A stretch of DNA of 64,000 nt from Malania oleifera. Taxonomy: Eukaryota > Streptophyta > Magnoliopsida > Santalales > Ximeniaceae. Location of the stretch: the NCBI RefSeq assembly GCF_029873635.1, contig NC_080420.1:30991032-31055031 (forward strand). Reading direction: 5' to 3'. The translations under genes were made by a program, and so were the position numbers. Under the pieces are notes generated by a model. That model worked only from the letters and a program-made list of their open reading frames with translations, was not told the origin of the DNA and ran no database searches. Positions 43,600 through 55,303 of the stretch are shown here, piece by piece. Numbering within the stretch: position 1 is the first letter of the stretch; every line of letters starts with the position of its first letter.

Positions 43600-45100
43600 T
43601 CGTTCTCGACCTCTGACGTTCAAAAACTGCCAACCACACACGGCTCTAGCTCTGGCCCCTCCGGAAAAGAGTCACCTCTGTCCATTCACTCCACGCCCGT
43701 AGCACCTTCAGGAGTCACCAAAGAAGAGTTCCTTGCCTTCCAGAAGAAGATGGTGGATATGCTCAACCTACTCTTACAGCAAAAGAGTCAGGAAGGACAT
43801 ACCCCCCCATCAACAATAGGTGAGTCCTGATCCACACAAAAAAGTAGAGGAACCAAAAGAGAGCGAGGATAAAACCTTCCCTACCAAGAAGGTAGAAGAC
43901 ACAAATAGCGCAAATATCAACCAACAAAGGTTCTCTGAGCTGGAGAAAAGAATCAAGAAAATTAATCAAATAGAAAAAATAATGAAAGAAGGCAAGACCA
44001 ACCTCTTCTATGGGGAAATGTCTCTAAGGTCCTCAGAGCCGCCGTTCACTAGAGAAGTGATGGAAGTCCCACTGCCAAGCAGATTCAAGATACTCACTAT
44101 TGGAAGGTACGAAGGTCTCTCCAATCCAATCGACCACTTGAATACCTTCAGGGTGTTGATGCAACTGCAAGGCGCTCCTAATGCCATTATGTGTCGAGCT
44201 TTTGTAGCAACACTTGAAGGTAGTGCCAGAGATTGGTACTGGACCCTACGACCTGGATCAATTGGTTCTTTCTCAGAGTTGGAGTAGCTGTTCACCGGCC
44301 ACTTCCTCAGTAGTCGAAGGATCGTCAAAACAACATCCCACCTAATGAGTATGGTCTAGGGAGAGAGGGAGATGTTAAAGAAATTCATGCATCGCTTCAA
44401 CGCCGCAACCCTGGAGATCCGCAACCTAGACATGGAGGTTGCCTTAGTAGCTCTGACCACAGCCCTTTAGCCCAGAAGCTTCCAGTACTCTTTAGGGAAG
44501 AAGCCTCTAGTTGACATGGGAGAATTGATGGCCCGAGCGCAGAAATACATCAACCTAGAGGAAATGATGGACACTAAGGGGAATCGCATGAAGCTGAAAA
44601 GGAAAAGTAATAGTCAGGAGATGGAAGAATCCTCTAGATCCATGAAGAGGCAGGAGACTAGCACATGCTACTCACCAACCCTAAAGTGAGAGGGCAATCT
44701 AGTAAGTTCTCCACCTATACACCCTTAAATGTACCGCGTTCTGAAGTACTGATGCAGATAAGAAAGAAGGAGCATGTCTTGTGGCCCGAACCTATGTGGA
44801 CCCCTTTACATAAACGAAACATGTCCAAGTTTTTCCAGTTCCACAGGGATCACGGGTATGACACAGAGGAATGCATTCAACTGAAAATGAGATTGAAGCC
44901 TTGGTAAAAAGGGGATACCTGTCAAGGTTTATAAAGAAAGAAGATCCACAAAGGGAACCTCGCGAGCAAAGGAGACCTAATGAGAACGAGAAGGAAGAGC
45001 AGGTCATAGGGAAAATCGTGGTGATCTTCGGAGGATCAGCTAGTGGAGGAGATAACGCGAGTGCTTGCAAAAGGTATGCTAAACAGGTGCTTTCAACAGA
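43600..45100 (+). pseudogene. TAT-lineage gypsy gag (decayed)
   Basis: A gag of the TAT/Ogre lineage. The conserved block EVMEVPLPSRFKI, SNPIDHLNTF and LQGAPNAIMCRAF, then ARDWYWTLRPGSIGSFSELE, lies at 44055-44287. The same frame continues after TAG through HFLSSRRIVKTTSHLMSM and MLKKFMHRFNAATLEIRNLD to about 44660. The C-terminal part reads FFQFHRDHGYDTEECIQL (44830-44880). After a one-base frameshift it continues EIEALVKRGYLSRFIKKEDP. The N-terminal region (43690-43815) is in a different frame (KEEFLAFQKKMVDMLNLLL). Frameshifts and stops show it cannot be made as one protein. Confidence 0.88.
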
Positions 45101-48100
45101 AAAAGGGGAACCCTATAGCAAAAGGAACAAACAAGATGATGATATCATCTTTGACAGTGGAGATGAAGAAAGAGTACAGCAACCACATGACGACGTGTTG
45201 GTTCTCTCCCTGTTGGTGGTGAACTTCAAAGTCAGGCTCGTATTGATAGATAACAGGAGCTTGGAAAACGTTATGTTCTAGTCAGTACTCGAAGGAATGA
45301 AGATCGGAAAGGAACGACTCAAACTAATCTCAACCCCCCTGGTTGGGTTTCGCGGAGATATAGTTCATCCTTTGGGCATAATCACACTATTAGTTACAAT
45401 GGGGACGATCCTGCAGCAAGTTACTTTGCTGACAAAGTTCCTGGTGGTCGACCGGCCTTCGGTATACAATATAATATTGGGTTGCCCTTTGCTTAATGTA
45501 GTTCGGGCTGTAACATCGACATACCACCTCAAGATGAAATTTCCTATGCCACACGGAACAGGGGTGGTTAAGGGAGATCAAGCAGCAGCTCGGAACTGCT
45601 ACGTAATGGCCCTGAAAGGGAAGATGGAGGCAAGAGAAACTTTAACAGTGGAAGACTTAGAAGTAAGGGGAGAATACCCCCAAATTAGCACAGTAGATGG
45701 AGACATTACGCGCATACCTCTAAATGGCCACCAGGAGAGATGCGTACAAATCGGGAGATGCCTACCTGACACCTTGAGAGCCAAGCTAAGTGAACTGCTA
45801 AATGAATTCATAAACATGTTCACTTGGTTAACCAAAGACATGCCAGGCATTGACCTTACCATTATAGAACACAAGTTGTAGGTTGACCCCAACCACCGAC
45901 TCGTGAAACAGAAGAAAAGAAATTTCTTCTTGGAGTGAATCAAGGTAATCAATGAGGAGGTGACGAAGCTAGTGAAAGCCAACTTCGTCCAAGAGCTGAA
46001 CTACCCAAAATGGCTAAGCAACGTGGTTCTCGTGAGAAAGTCGAATAGAAAATGGCGCACTTGCATAGACTTCACAGACCGAAATAAGGCCTGCCCGAAA
46101 GATAGCTTCCCTCTCCCCCGAATCGATCAGCTAGTGGATTCGACCTCCGGGCATGAACTTCTTAGCTTTATGGATACCTACTCGGGATACAATCAAATCC
46201 CAATGCATCGAGCTGATGAAGAGAAAATGTCTTTTATCACTGAGAGGGGGTTATACTATTACCGCGTGATGCCATTTGAATTAAAAAATACAGGGGCCAC
46301 GTACTAGAGATTGATGAATAGGATATTTAAAGATCAGCTCAGAAAAACTATGGAGGCATACGTAGACGACCTGCTAGTAAAAAGCTTGAAAGCAACGAAG
46401 CATTGAAAAGATTTGAGGGGGACGTTTGAACTTTTGCACAGGTACAAAATGAAACTAAACCCATCAAAGTGTGTGTTTGGTGTTTCAGTAGGAAAATTTC
46501 TTGGGTTTATGGTGACGCACAGAGGTATAGAAGCCAACCCGGACAAAATTAGAGCACTGCTAGAAATGGAGGCTCCGCGAATGAAGAGGGAGATCCAGGT
46601 CTTAACGGGAAGGATAGCCTCCCTTAGTAGGTTTGTCTCCTGCTCAGGGGACAAAGGCTTACCCTTCTTCAAAGCACTAAGAAAGAAAGGAGGATTCGAA
46701 TGGGGGGAGGAGCAGTGCAAAGTCTTCGAACAACTCAAACAATACCTTGGCTCCACGCCTATGCTAACAAAGGTGAAAACAGGAGAAGACCTCTACTTAT
46801 ATATAGCCTCAACGGCAAACGCGGTCAGCTCAGTCCTAGTTCGGGAAGAAGGTAGACAACACCAACCCGTATACTACACTAGCAAGGTACTGAGTGGAGC
46901 CGAAAAGAATTACAGTATAGCCAAAAAGGTAGCTTTCTCCATCATCTATGCTGCTCAAAAATTAAGGCCCTACTTTCAGGCCCACAAGGTAATTGTGCTG
47001 ACCAACCTACCAATGAGGCAGATTCTCTAGAGGCCAGAGAGTTCGGGAAGGATGACGAAATGGTCCATAGAATTGGGTGAGTTCAACATACAATACCTTC
47101 CAAGACCAGCTATCAAGGCCCAGGTGTTTGCCGACTTCACTGCTAAAAGACCCCCCCCGAAGTAGTAGGAAAGAAGGAGGCTTGGACGCTACATGTTGAC
47201 AGGTCATCTAACGCAATCAGAGGGGGAGCAGGATTTATCCTCGCGACACTACATGGCACCGAGACTTTATATACGCTAAATTTGAAGTTCCCAACAATGA
47301 ACAATGACGCTGAGTATGAAGCCTTGTTAGCAGGTCTACGTCTGGCAGAAGCACTAGGGGTAGCACAACTCAGGGTCTGAAGTGATTCCTAGTTGGTGGT
47401 CGAACAAATTAAAGGAGAGTTCGAGGCTAGGGATTAGAAAATGAAAAAAATACCTGGCCAAGGCCCAAGAATATGCAAAGGGATTCACTTATTTCGATAT
47501 AGAGCGTGTGCCAAGAGTAGAGAATGCCAAAGCTGATGCGCTTGCGAAATTGGCCTCAACAACCAGCTCAGAATAGAGGGATGCTATTTACCTAGAACAG
47601 GTTGGAAAACCCTCATATGAAGAAGGCAGTGTTAACTCGGTGGGTCCTGAAATCAGAAAAGAATATTGGAGAGCACCTTTATTGCAATACCTCCATGACG
47701 GATCCCTACCAAAGGACAACAAAGAATCTCTCAGGGTGAGAAGGAAGGCCACAAGATACACACTGATAAACCAAGAGCTGTACAGACGATCTTTAACATT
47801 ACCGTACCTTCGCTGCCTGAATAAAGAAGAAGGAGAGTACGTACTAAGGGAGATCTACGAAGGGGTATGTGGAAACCATCTGGCCAATAGGGCCCTTGCT
47901 CACAAAGCCTTACGGCAAGGATTTTTCTGGCCCACAACGAGGAAGGATGTGGTCAAACTCGTCAAACAATGCGACAGGTGCCGGAGGTGCGCAGTAATAC
48001 CACATGTACCGCTCAATCTCATCTCCCATATGACCAGTCTCTATCCCTTTGCCGAGTGGGGAATATATATCTTGGGACCCCTGCCTCCGACGACCAGTCA

Positions 48101-48900
48101 GAGGTAATTCTTGTTGGTAGCAATTAATTACTTCACTAAGTGGGTAGAAGTTGAAGCCCTAGCCCACATAACCGAGCGAAACATCACATGATTTGTATAA
48201 ACATCGGTGATTTGCTGGTTCGGGATTTCGTGGGCCATAATCGCCAACTACGGAAGACAGTTCGACAATGAGCGCTTCAAAAAATTTTGTTTAGACCTAT
48301 CCACTAAACTCCTCTTTGCATCAGTAGCACACCCCCAGAGTAATGGACAGGTAGAAAACATGAACCGAACAATACTACACGGCTTGAGGACGCTGCTCAA
48401 ATCTGTGCAAGGCAGGTGGATAGAGGAACTCCCCTCCATCATCTGGGCATACCACACTACCCAATGAGCAGCGATAAGGGAAAGCCCATTTATGATCGCT
48501 TTTGGTGTAGAAGCAGTCATCCCCGCAAAAGTAGGGATCCCCTCTTGGCGAATGCAATACTTTAATTAGAAAGACAAAAATGACGAGTTCAGGGCGGAGA
48601 TAGACCTGTTGGAAGAAAGACAAGATCAATTTGGAATAAAAATCGTGACATACCAACAAAAGGTGGCAAAGTACTACAACGCTCGTGTAAGAAGGCGGAA
48701 CTTTCAACCCGGAGATTTGGTCCTTAGGAAGACACGAAATGACCCATAAGAGTCAAGCTCACACAAGCTAAAGCAGAACTAGAAGGGCCCATACTGAGTT
48801 ACAGCAGAGATAAAACCAGGGACCTACAAATTAGAAGAAGTAGAGGGAAAGGAAATAAAAATATGTGGAACTTTGATATGTTGAAAAAATATTATTCCTA
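45101..48900 (+). pseudogene. TAT-lineage gypsy pol: protease, RT, RNase H, second RNase H, integrase (decayed)
   Basis: Domains are in order. Protease (45200-45560): LIDNRSLENV replaces the LIDSGSS-type active site; LGCPLLN remains. RT (45960-46390): KWRTCIDFTDRNKACPKD, FMDTYSGYNQI and an intact catalytic EAYVDDLLVKS. RNase H 1 (46700-47030): FEWGEEQCKVFEQLKQYL, QPVYYTSKVLSGAEKNY. Second, archaeal-type RNase H (47190-47570): HVDRSSNAIRGGAGFIL, NNDAEYEALLAGLRLAEALG and ENAKADALAKLAS; this second domain marks the TAT lineage. Integrase (47640-48700): H-H-C-C zinc site (HLANRALAHKALRQGF, then CDRCRRC), YILGPL and NYGRQFDN where aspartates are expected, HPQSNGQVENMNRT with the glutamate kept, then FQPGDLVLRK. 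Stops are scattered throughout, and the integrase aspartate changes are disabling. Confidence 0.92.
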
Positions 48901-49030
48901 ATTTTGTCATTTCAGTAAAGCAGCAATAAGTTCCCAATACAACATGTGTACTACCAATAAACACCAAAAAGCGTTGCCTCGTTTACAATAAAATTACAAG
49001 GAACATATATATATATATATATATATTCAG
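48901..49030. repeat. Spacer with (TA)n microsatellite between pol and the antisense ORF
   Basis: Contains the convergent 3' ends of plus-strand pol and the minus-strand additional ORF, and a run of about 9 TA units at 49007-49026. Confidence 0.8.
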
Positions 49031-49034
49031 TACA

Positions 49035-50700
49035 TCAGCTGGCTTTGCTCCCCTCTCCTGCCTTCTCTTCTTCCCTCTCTTCTTCCTCGTCCATCTCCTC
49101 ATCAGATTCAGGACTCTCGTTGCCATGGTCGTGTGAACTCACACCGTCTAGGGGAAGGTCAGGATGCATAGTCCTAACCTGCTCTCGACACCTCCTGAAC
49201 CCTACTCGGTAAGTTTTGGCAGTATCCATGACAAACCGTGTATAATCCTTACACTCCCTTACTGCTGTTCGAGTGGCATTAGCAGCTGCAGCAGCCACCG
49301 CGGCAGGTACCTACTCCCTGTAGATCCACTCAATTTCTACCTGTAGCACACGCTCACAGACCTAGGCATCACAGAATTCATTATAAGCGATGACATATTT
49401 ATTTCGGGCATCCAAGGTCTACTGGTACATATCAGCAACCTTCTCTTCTTGGGCCAAGGTCATCGTCGTCTGCTGAAGAGAAAAGAAGGGGAGAACAGAT
49501 TAACCCAACTTTGTCCAAAAGGAAAGATAACGCAGTCGAAAAGTTTAAGCTAAAATAGATACATGGTACGAGGTACGCTGGATCTTTGCTAAAAGGACGT
49601 CGGGTAAAAAGCATTGGGCTTGAACATAATCCTCCACATGAACCGCCCTGCACAGCGTAGAAGCAGAGCAAGTCGGCTCGTGGAATATAGCCTCATTGAA
49701 AATTATCAGGATCGGGGGATGTGTGGTTGCAGCATTCTCATGGGGGGGGGAGCATCACTATCACCCACATCGGCCGCCTCTCTCTGAGACGATTCCCCTT
49801 CTAGCTCCCTTCTTTTCTTCCTGCTCCTACTTGCTTTTTGCTTCTTGGCCTCCCCCATGAGAGATTCGTACTTGTTAAAATCCATAGCTGCAAAAGGAAA
49901 AAAACGAGGTTAGAACACCAAGAGTGGTGAAAATATATGGATATATCTATACTGAGCTCAAAGGCAAGTTAGAACTTGGGAAAATGGGGCCGATCCCCCA
50001 CTGCACATGGACTCTCTCCTTGAGTAGCTCCTCGTGGGGGATGATCCCCTGCTGACCAAGGGCTTGAAGCTCTTTCAAGATGGCCTGCTCACTAGGAGAA
50101 AGCGTTGGAGAAATATGACACACCCAAGCTAAAAAAAAAAATTGGGGGGGGGGGGGAACAGGTGAGAAACAAGTACCCCATATGCAGCCTGTGCATATAT
50201 AACAAATAAGAGAAAGGGAGAGAACGTCACCACCAAGAGGAGAAGACCACACCCAGGATCCATTATAATTCAACTCTCCGAATATGAAAAGGTATCGGGA
50301 CTTCCAATTGTGTTTGGAAGAACTACCCAGAGTAAAAAGCTTGTAGTCGGGTAAGGAGTTGAAATAGTACAGCTCCTTCTCCACAGAGTGAGTCCTCATC
50401 TAGAAGCAACTCCGAAAGAGGGGAACCGTAAGCTGATATCCCTATCTGAGCAGGAGAACGGAAAAGCACGCCAGGGATAGATAGGAGTTCGGAACAAGAT
50501 GAAAGGGAGCTATATGGAAAAAATGCAGTACGTTGGAAATAAAAGAAGAAAAAGAGAGTCTAAGACCCAAATCCATGTAGTCTGTGTACAAACAGAGCTC
50601 ACTAAGACCGGGATCAAGAGCGGATTCTGAGCTGTTGGGCAACCTAGAGTTAATGTTTGTGGGGATAGCAAAAAAATATTGGACGTTTTGGTCACATCGA
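49035..50700 (-). pseudogene. Antisense additional ORF of the TAT element (gypsy-type transposon / PF04195-like protein)
   Basis: Minus strand, convergent with pol. The first recognisable part (50642 downward) reads FISNVLHFFHIAPFHLVPNSY. It continues in the same frame past two stops as EKELYYFNSLPDYKLFTLGS, then KHNWKSRYLFIFG. This matches the plant 'putative gypsy type transposon' domain (PF04195) that TAT elements of the Grande/RIRE2/Retand group carry antisense between pol and the 3' LTR. After an intron-like gap (about 50120-50220), SPTLSPSEQAILKELQALGQ and EELLKERVHVQWGIGP follow. The C-terminal part (49035-49298) has ATRTAVRECKDYTRFV, GFRRCREQVRTMHPDLPLDG and a very acidic end. Its cellular role is not established. 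Stops make this copy dead. Confidence 0.8.
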
Positions 50701-51330
50701 GTGTTCCTTACTGTAACCCCCTGGCAAGATGCACCAAGGACTCCATGACAAAATCAAAGGATGGAATAAACAAAGGAAACAAATTGTGCAAATAGATCAA
50801 ACAAGAAAGTTTCCCGCAAAAACAACAAAGACAATTGTGCCAAAAGCGATTAGATGGGCAAACTCCAAATAAAAACAAGGCTTACACTATGTAAAAACAT
50901 ATCAAAGAGACAAACTTTTAACAAGAACAGCGAAGAACCTAAAGAACAAAGGAAAATATATGCGAGGAAGCGGAGAAAAACAACAAGGAGAAAGCAGACG
51001 GAGAGCGTACCTAGCGAAAAGTAGGAACCCCTCTGAATAAGATGAGAAGCGAATGAAGGGAGCCCTGCCTTTATAGAGAAAAGGCTGCACAAATCCCCGA
51101 GAGTGTTGGAATTTCGAGAGAGCTTACCTACAGAAAAGGGATTGCATCTCAAGAGAAAGGACACAAAAAATCCCCATACGTACGAAAATCCCTGTACTCG
51201 CATTGACGTGGTGCCAATACCAAGAATTTGTGACTTCCCAAGGTATGACTGATTTAGACAAACATTTATTACACTTTTACAGGAAGGACGAAGCCTAAAA
51301 AAGACTACAATGTTGCCTCAAAAAAAACAT
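50701..51330. other. Upstream region of the antisense ORF; no further gene recognised
   Basis: Open minus-strand frames at 50850-51203 are hydrophobic and lack a domain. By position this should be promoter and 5' UTR of the antisense ORF. Confidence 0.45.
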
Positions 51331-51334
51331 CAGG

Positions 51335-51740
51335 CTGACACCCCCCATAAATGAGAACATCTGATCAGACAGGGAAGCTCAATCGAGCCTAACAGGCTGA
51401 CATTCCCATGAATGAGCACGACTTATTAGGCAGAATAGGCCCAATTGACGAGCATGGCTCGTGAGGCCAACAACAGCCCAGAAAATGAGGACAATTCATT
51501 AGGCAGAACATGCCCAACTGACGAGCACTACTTATGAGACCAACAACCCAGAAAATGAGCACGACTCATTAGGTAGAATAGGCCCAACTGATGAGCATGG
51601 CTCGTGAGGCCAACAACAACCCAGCAAATAAGCATGACTCATTAGGCAGAACAGGCCCAACCAACAAGGACGGCTCATGAGGCCAACAATAGCCCAACAA
51701 ATGAGCACAAATCTTTAGGTAGAACATGCCCAACTAACAA
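51335..51740. repeat. Tandem repeat block A in the TAT element, ~72-bp unit
   Basis: About five copies of GAGCACGACTCATTAGGCAG, then ACAGGCCCAACTGACGAGC and GTGAGGCCAACAACAGCCCA. ATTAGG occurs at 51425, 51498, 51568 and 51641, giving a period of 70-73 bp. Confidence 0.88.
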
Positions 51741-52710
51741 GCATGGCAAAAGTGCTCCATGAAGTGGCTTGGCAAGATCTGCTCTATAAAAATGCTTAAT
51801 GAAGCAGCTTGACAAGATCTGCTTGGCAAAAGTGCTCCATGAAGTGGCTCGGCAAATTTGCTTCATGAAGTAGTTCGGCAAGATCCGCTCGGCAAAAATG
51901 CTCAATGAAGCAACTCGGCAAGATCTGCTTAGCAAAAACTGCTCCATGAAACAACTCGACAAATTTGCTCCATGAAGCAGCCCGGCCATACCTGCTCGAC
52001 AAAACTACTCCATGAAACAGCTCGGCAAATTTGCTCCATGAAGCAGCTCGGCCAAACCTACTCGGAAAAAATGCTCAATAAAGCAGCTCCGCAAGATCTA
52101 CTCGGCAAAAGTTGCTCCATGAAACGGCTTGACATATTTTCCCCATGAAGCAGCTCGATAAGATCTGCTCGGAAAAAGTGCTCCATGAAGCAGCTCAGCA
52201 AATTTATTGCATAAAGCAGCTCGACCAAACCTGCCCGGCAAAAGTGCTTAATGAAGTAGCTCGGTAGTGCTCCATGAAGTAGCTCGGCAAATTTATTGCA
52301 TAAAGCAGCTCAACCAGACCTACCCGGCAAAAGTACTTAATGAAGTAGCTCGGTAAATTTGCTCCATGAAGCAGCTCGGCCAGACCTGCTCGGTAAAAGT
52401 GCTTAATGAAGCAGCTCGATAAATTTGCTCCATGAAGCAACTCAGCAAGATCTGCTCAGTAAAAATGCTCAATGAAGCATCTCGACAAGATCTGCTTGGC
52501 AAAAGTGCTCCATGAAGCGGCTCGGTAAAAGTGCTTCATGAAGCAGCTCGGCAAGATCTGCTCGGAAAAAATGCTTAATGAAGCAGTTCGACAATATTTG
52601 CTCGACAAAACCTGCTTTATGAAGCAGCTCGGCAAATTTTCTCCATGTAGTAGCTCGGCCAGACCTGCTTGGCAAAAGTGCTCTGTAAAACAGCTCAGCA
52701 AGAGCATTAG
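51741..52710. repeat. Tandem repeat block B in the TAT element, units of ~40 and ~26 bp
   Basis: Around 28 copies of ATGAAGCAGCTCGGCAA with spacers GATCTGCTCGGCAAAAGTGCTCC (long form) or ATTTGCTCC (short form). ATGAAG starts step 40, 40, 26, 40, 42 and so on. All three minus frames stay open for 60-80 codons because the unit lacks stops, which explains the Cys/Leu-rich frames here. TAT/Ogre elements are known for variable tandem repeats in this 3' position. Confidence 0.9.
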
Positions 52711-52818
52711 CTCAGCCAAAAAAAAAAATTTAAAATAAAGGAGCATCATATGTATAAATATGCATTTTGAAGACAAAGGGGAAAATGCGGGGACACGGCA
52801 ACTTTTCAAAATTTCATC

Positions 52819-52851
52819 TAGAAATTTGAAATTGAGGGGGGAGGGGACAAC
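52819..52851 (+). other. Polypurine tract of the TAT element
   Basis: AAATTTGAAATTGAGGGGGG then AGGGGACAA lies one base before the LTR start TGATATGCCC. It is the expected plus-strand priming site. Confidence 0.88.
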
Positions 52852-53074
52852 TGATATGCCCAAAATAACCTAGCCAATAAGAGCAAGTCAACACCTAACC
52901 TGCACCCCCCAAGTCAAACCTTCTAGCGAGAGCAATCAACTCCAATCCAATAAAGAGGAGGAGAGATCCACGCCAGCGGCTTAAATAGTCGAGTGATGCA
53001 CGTCCCCATGTAATAAATACGGATGAACCAATGGTCAACTCTGGCCCTTATAAGAAGGGATGTGGGGAAGAGGT
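52852..53074 (+). repeat. 3' LTR of the TAT element, first part (interrupted)
   Basis: TGATATGCCCAAAATAACCTAGCC onwards, reverse complement of 43515-43290. It is interrupted at 53075 by the Athila-like solo LTR and resumes at 55114. Confidence 0.88.
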
Positions 53075-55113
53075 TGATTACACGCTTAAATTGCTAAATT
53101 AAGTGTTTTAATTCATGCATTACGAATTATATTTTTAATTAAATGCCTCATTAATATCAATAAATTAACATTGTGTCCTATTATAATATTTGGGTTTTAT
53201 TGAGTAAATTATTATTTTTTGGTATTTTTTTATCGCAGGACGATTATTGGAAGTTAAAAACCGATGATACTTCGTAATCTGTGAGTAACTCTCTCATCCG
53301 ATCTCCAATTTGGATGATTCAAGATGTTGTAAAAAGATGAGAAAACTCTCTACAATTTTCATGTTTTGAGTTTTGAGAAATACTAACTGTATCAAGGTCG
53401 AAATCGGACATGAATTTACCATATGCTGTTTTATGGACTCTTTCGACATTACTCCGTAATCTGAGCGTAACTTTCTCGTACAAGCTCCGATCGAAACGAT
53501 TAAAAATTTTGGGGAAAGTTGAGAAATAACTCTACAACTTTTGTGTTTTAAACTTTGAAAGATATGAACTTTAATATGGTCAAAACAGGGCTTGTGTACC
53601 CCCAGGGTGTAGCTCAGTTGGCAGGGCGGGCTTGGGATTTCCTTTCACCAGGTGAGCCTAAGCCTGGCATCCCAGGTTCGATTCCTGCGGCAGGCACCTG
53701 ATTTACCTCCTTGTGGTGGTGTGGGGTAGCCATCACGGGGCGTGGGACTAGTCATAGCTGGTGCGGACCGTTAAAACGGACGTTGACGGCGTGGAAACCT
53801 GGCGAAATTCAAAAAAAAAAAAAAAAATAGGGCTTGTGCGCAGTGGAACAAAGAAAAAAGAAAAGAAAAGAAACAAGAAAAAGAAAAAAAATGAAGTGGG
53901 CCGGGTCTTGATGTGACCCGGCCATGCAAATTGAGGGCTGGCAGTGTGAAGAATGCGTTGGGCAGGGAGCAAATTGGGAGTAATTCACGGTTGGCAAGGG
54001 GGGCAGGAAAGGAAAGAGAAAAAAAAAAAGCTAAGAAAAGGCTAAAGAAAAGGATGTGAGGCTAGGGTTTTGTGGGGATTATTTTAGGGGCATTGGGGGC
54101 TGCGCCGCTGGGAAGTTGGCTGCTGTGCGTGGAGACCTCTGCTCTATGGCTCTCCTCTCCAACTTCATCTCTCTCTCCTTTACTGTTTAGATTTATTTTA
54201 ATGTCATTTAAATACTTATTTGAAAGTGTATTTTTGTTTAATCAAGCACTGCAATTTAGTTTTTTTTTTTTTAGCATTCATTTAAGATTTCTTTTTAGTT
54301 AAACCTTATTAAGTTTAATCTCTCTTCTTCTCTCTCTTTGTGTTGGTTTAATATTTGTTGGAACATTATTAAATGTAGGTTGTCTCTTTTTTATTTAATG
54401 CCACCGTTGAGTTAAATTTCATTTGAGTTATGTGTATTAGTTGCTTTAATTCTCTCTTTCTTTTGTTTTGAATCTTAAATGTTTGTTTGAGTTAATATTT
54501 ATTATTAAGGTCAGTTTGTTTCCTTATTTGAAATCTTTGTTGGAATGAAATTTTATTTGAGTTGTTCTTATAACTAAAGTCAGTTTGTTTCTCTTTTTAT
54601 TTAAGGTCATTAAATCTAGTTAAGTTATATTATGTGTTGAGTTTGCTTTGCGGTGTTTATGAAAAAAAATTAATGCTCGATTTAAATGCTTGTTCAAGTA
54701 GTGTGTTAAGGTATTTTGTTGTTGAATGACTTTTTGCTTAGACCCTTAGTTAGTTTGCTTGTTTGAAGTTTTCATAGTTTATTTGGATGGTTGAATGGAT
54801 TGCACTAGGTTAGCTTAGTTAGTTTATTTGTTTAGTTGCATGTTAGTTTTTATCCTGTTTATGCAAGTTAAGTTTTTGTTTAGGTTTTAATTTGTTTTAA
54901 TTTCACCACAACCTTTTAAAAACTCTAAGATTTCGAATCTGAACCATGTTCAGTAAAATTTGTTTTCTTATTATTTTTCTCCTATTTCGCACTAGTTTAG
55001 AACTGATCTGCATTCCCCGTGGAGACGATCTGGCCTATTTGGGCTAATTATTACACAATGTAGCTCCTATACTTGGGATAGTCCTAGTGCTACTCATTTT
55101 TAGAAGTGAGTCA
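53075..55113 (+). mobile_element. Athila-like solo LTR (2.04 kb) inserted in the TAT LTR
   Basis: Starts TGATTACACGCTTAAATTGC and ends CTACTCATTTTTAGAAGTGAGTCA. Both ends match the LTR at 18657-19908. Flanking 5-mers GAGGT and GAGCC are a degenerate target duplication; the other TAT LTR shows GAGCC as the original. No PBS or internal region follows, so this is a solo LTR left by LTR-LTR recombination. The plus-strand frame at 54072-54302 is incidental. Confidence 0.85.
53597..53828 (+). mobile_element. tRNA-derived SINE inside the solo LTR (232 bp)
   Basis: The head resembles a tRNA with Pol III boxes: A box TAGCTCAGTTGG (53610-53621) and B box GGTTCGATTCC (53675-53685). A tRNA-unrelated body and a poly(A) tail (53811-53827) follow. 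A perfect 10-bp target duplication AGGGCTTGTG flanks it (53587-53596 and 53829-53838). The insertion is clean and probably recent. It is not a tRNA gene: the stretch between the boxes does not fold as a full cloverleaf. Confidence 0.92.
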
Positions 55114-55303
55114 GAGCCCAAAGTAAGTCATATCACCCACTCTACTGTTGCATTCAGCCTCTCTAGAGCATCCCTCTTACTTAAGCATCAGAGTGATCCC
55201 TCGGAGTACACCTTGGGTCCTCCAAGCCTTTTTTCTTTTGTCATTTTCAGGTCATCGGAGATCCGAGAGCAACCTCATTGGTCACCACCGATTTTATTCT
55301 ACA
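55114..55303 (+). repeat. 3' LTR of the TAT element, second part
   Basis: GAGCCCAAAGTAAGTCATAT to TTTTATTCTACA, reverse complement of 43265-43078. With 52852-53074 it makes a full-length LTR. Confidence 0.88.

Noticed and set aside
51675..52863. Several Cys/Leu-rich minus-strand frames
   Set aside because: They come from tandem repeats whose unit has no stop on the minus strand; the translations are just repeats of the unit.
53597..53700. A tRNA gene (A and B boxes are good)
   Set aside because: The sequence between the boxes does not form a full cloverleaf, and a SINE body, poly(A) tail and 10-bp target duplication follow.
54072..54302. 76-aa plus-strand frame in the solo LTR
   Set aside because: It lies in LTR sequence, ends in a poly-Phe run from a T-tract, and has no domain.
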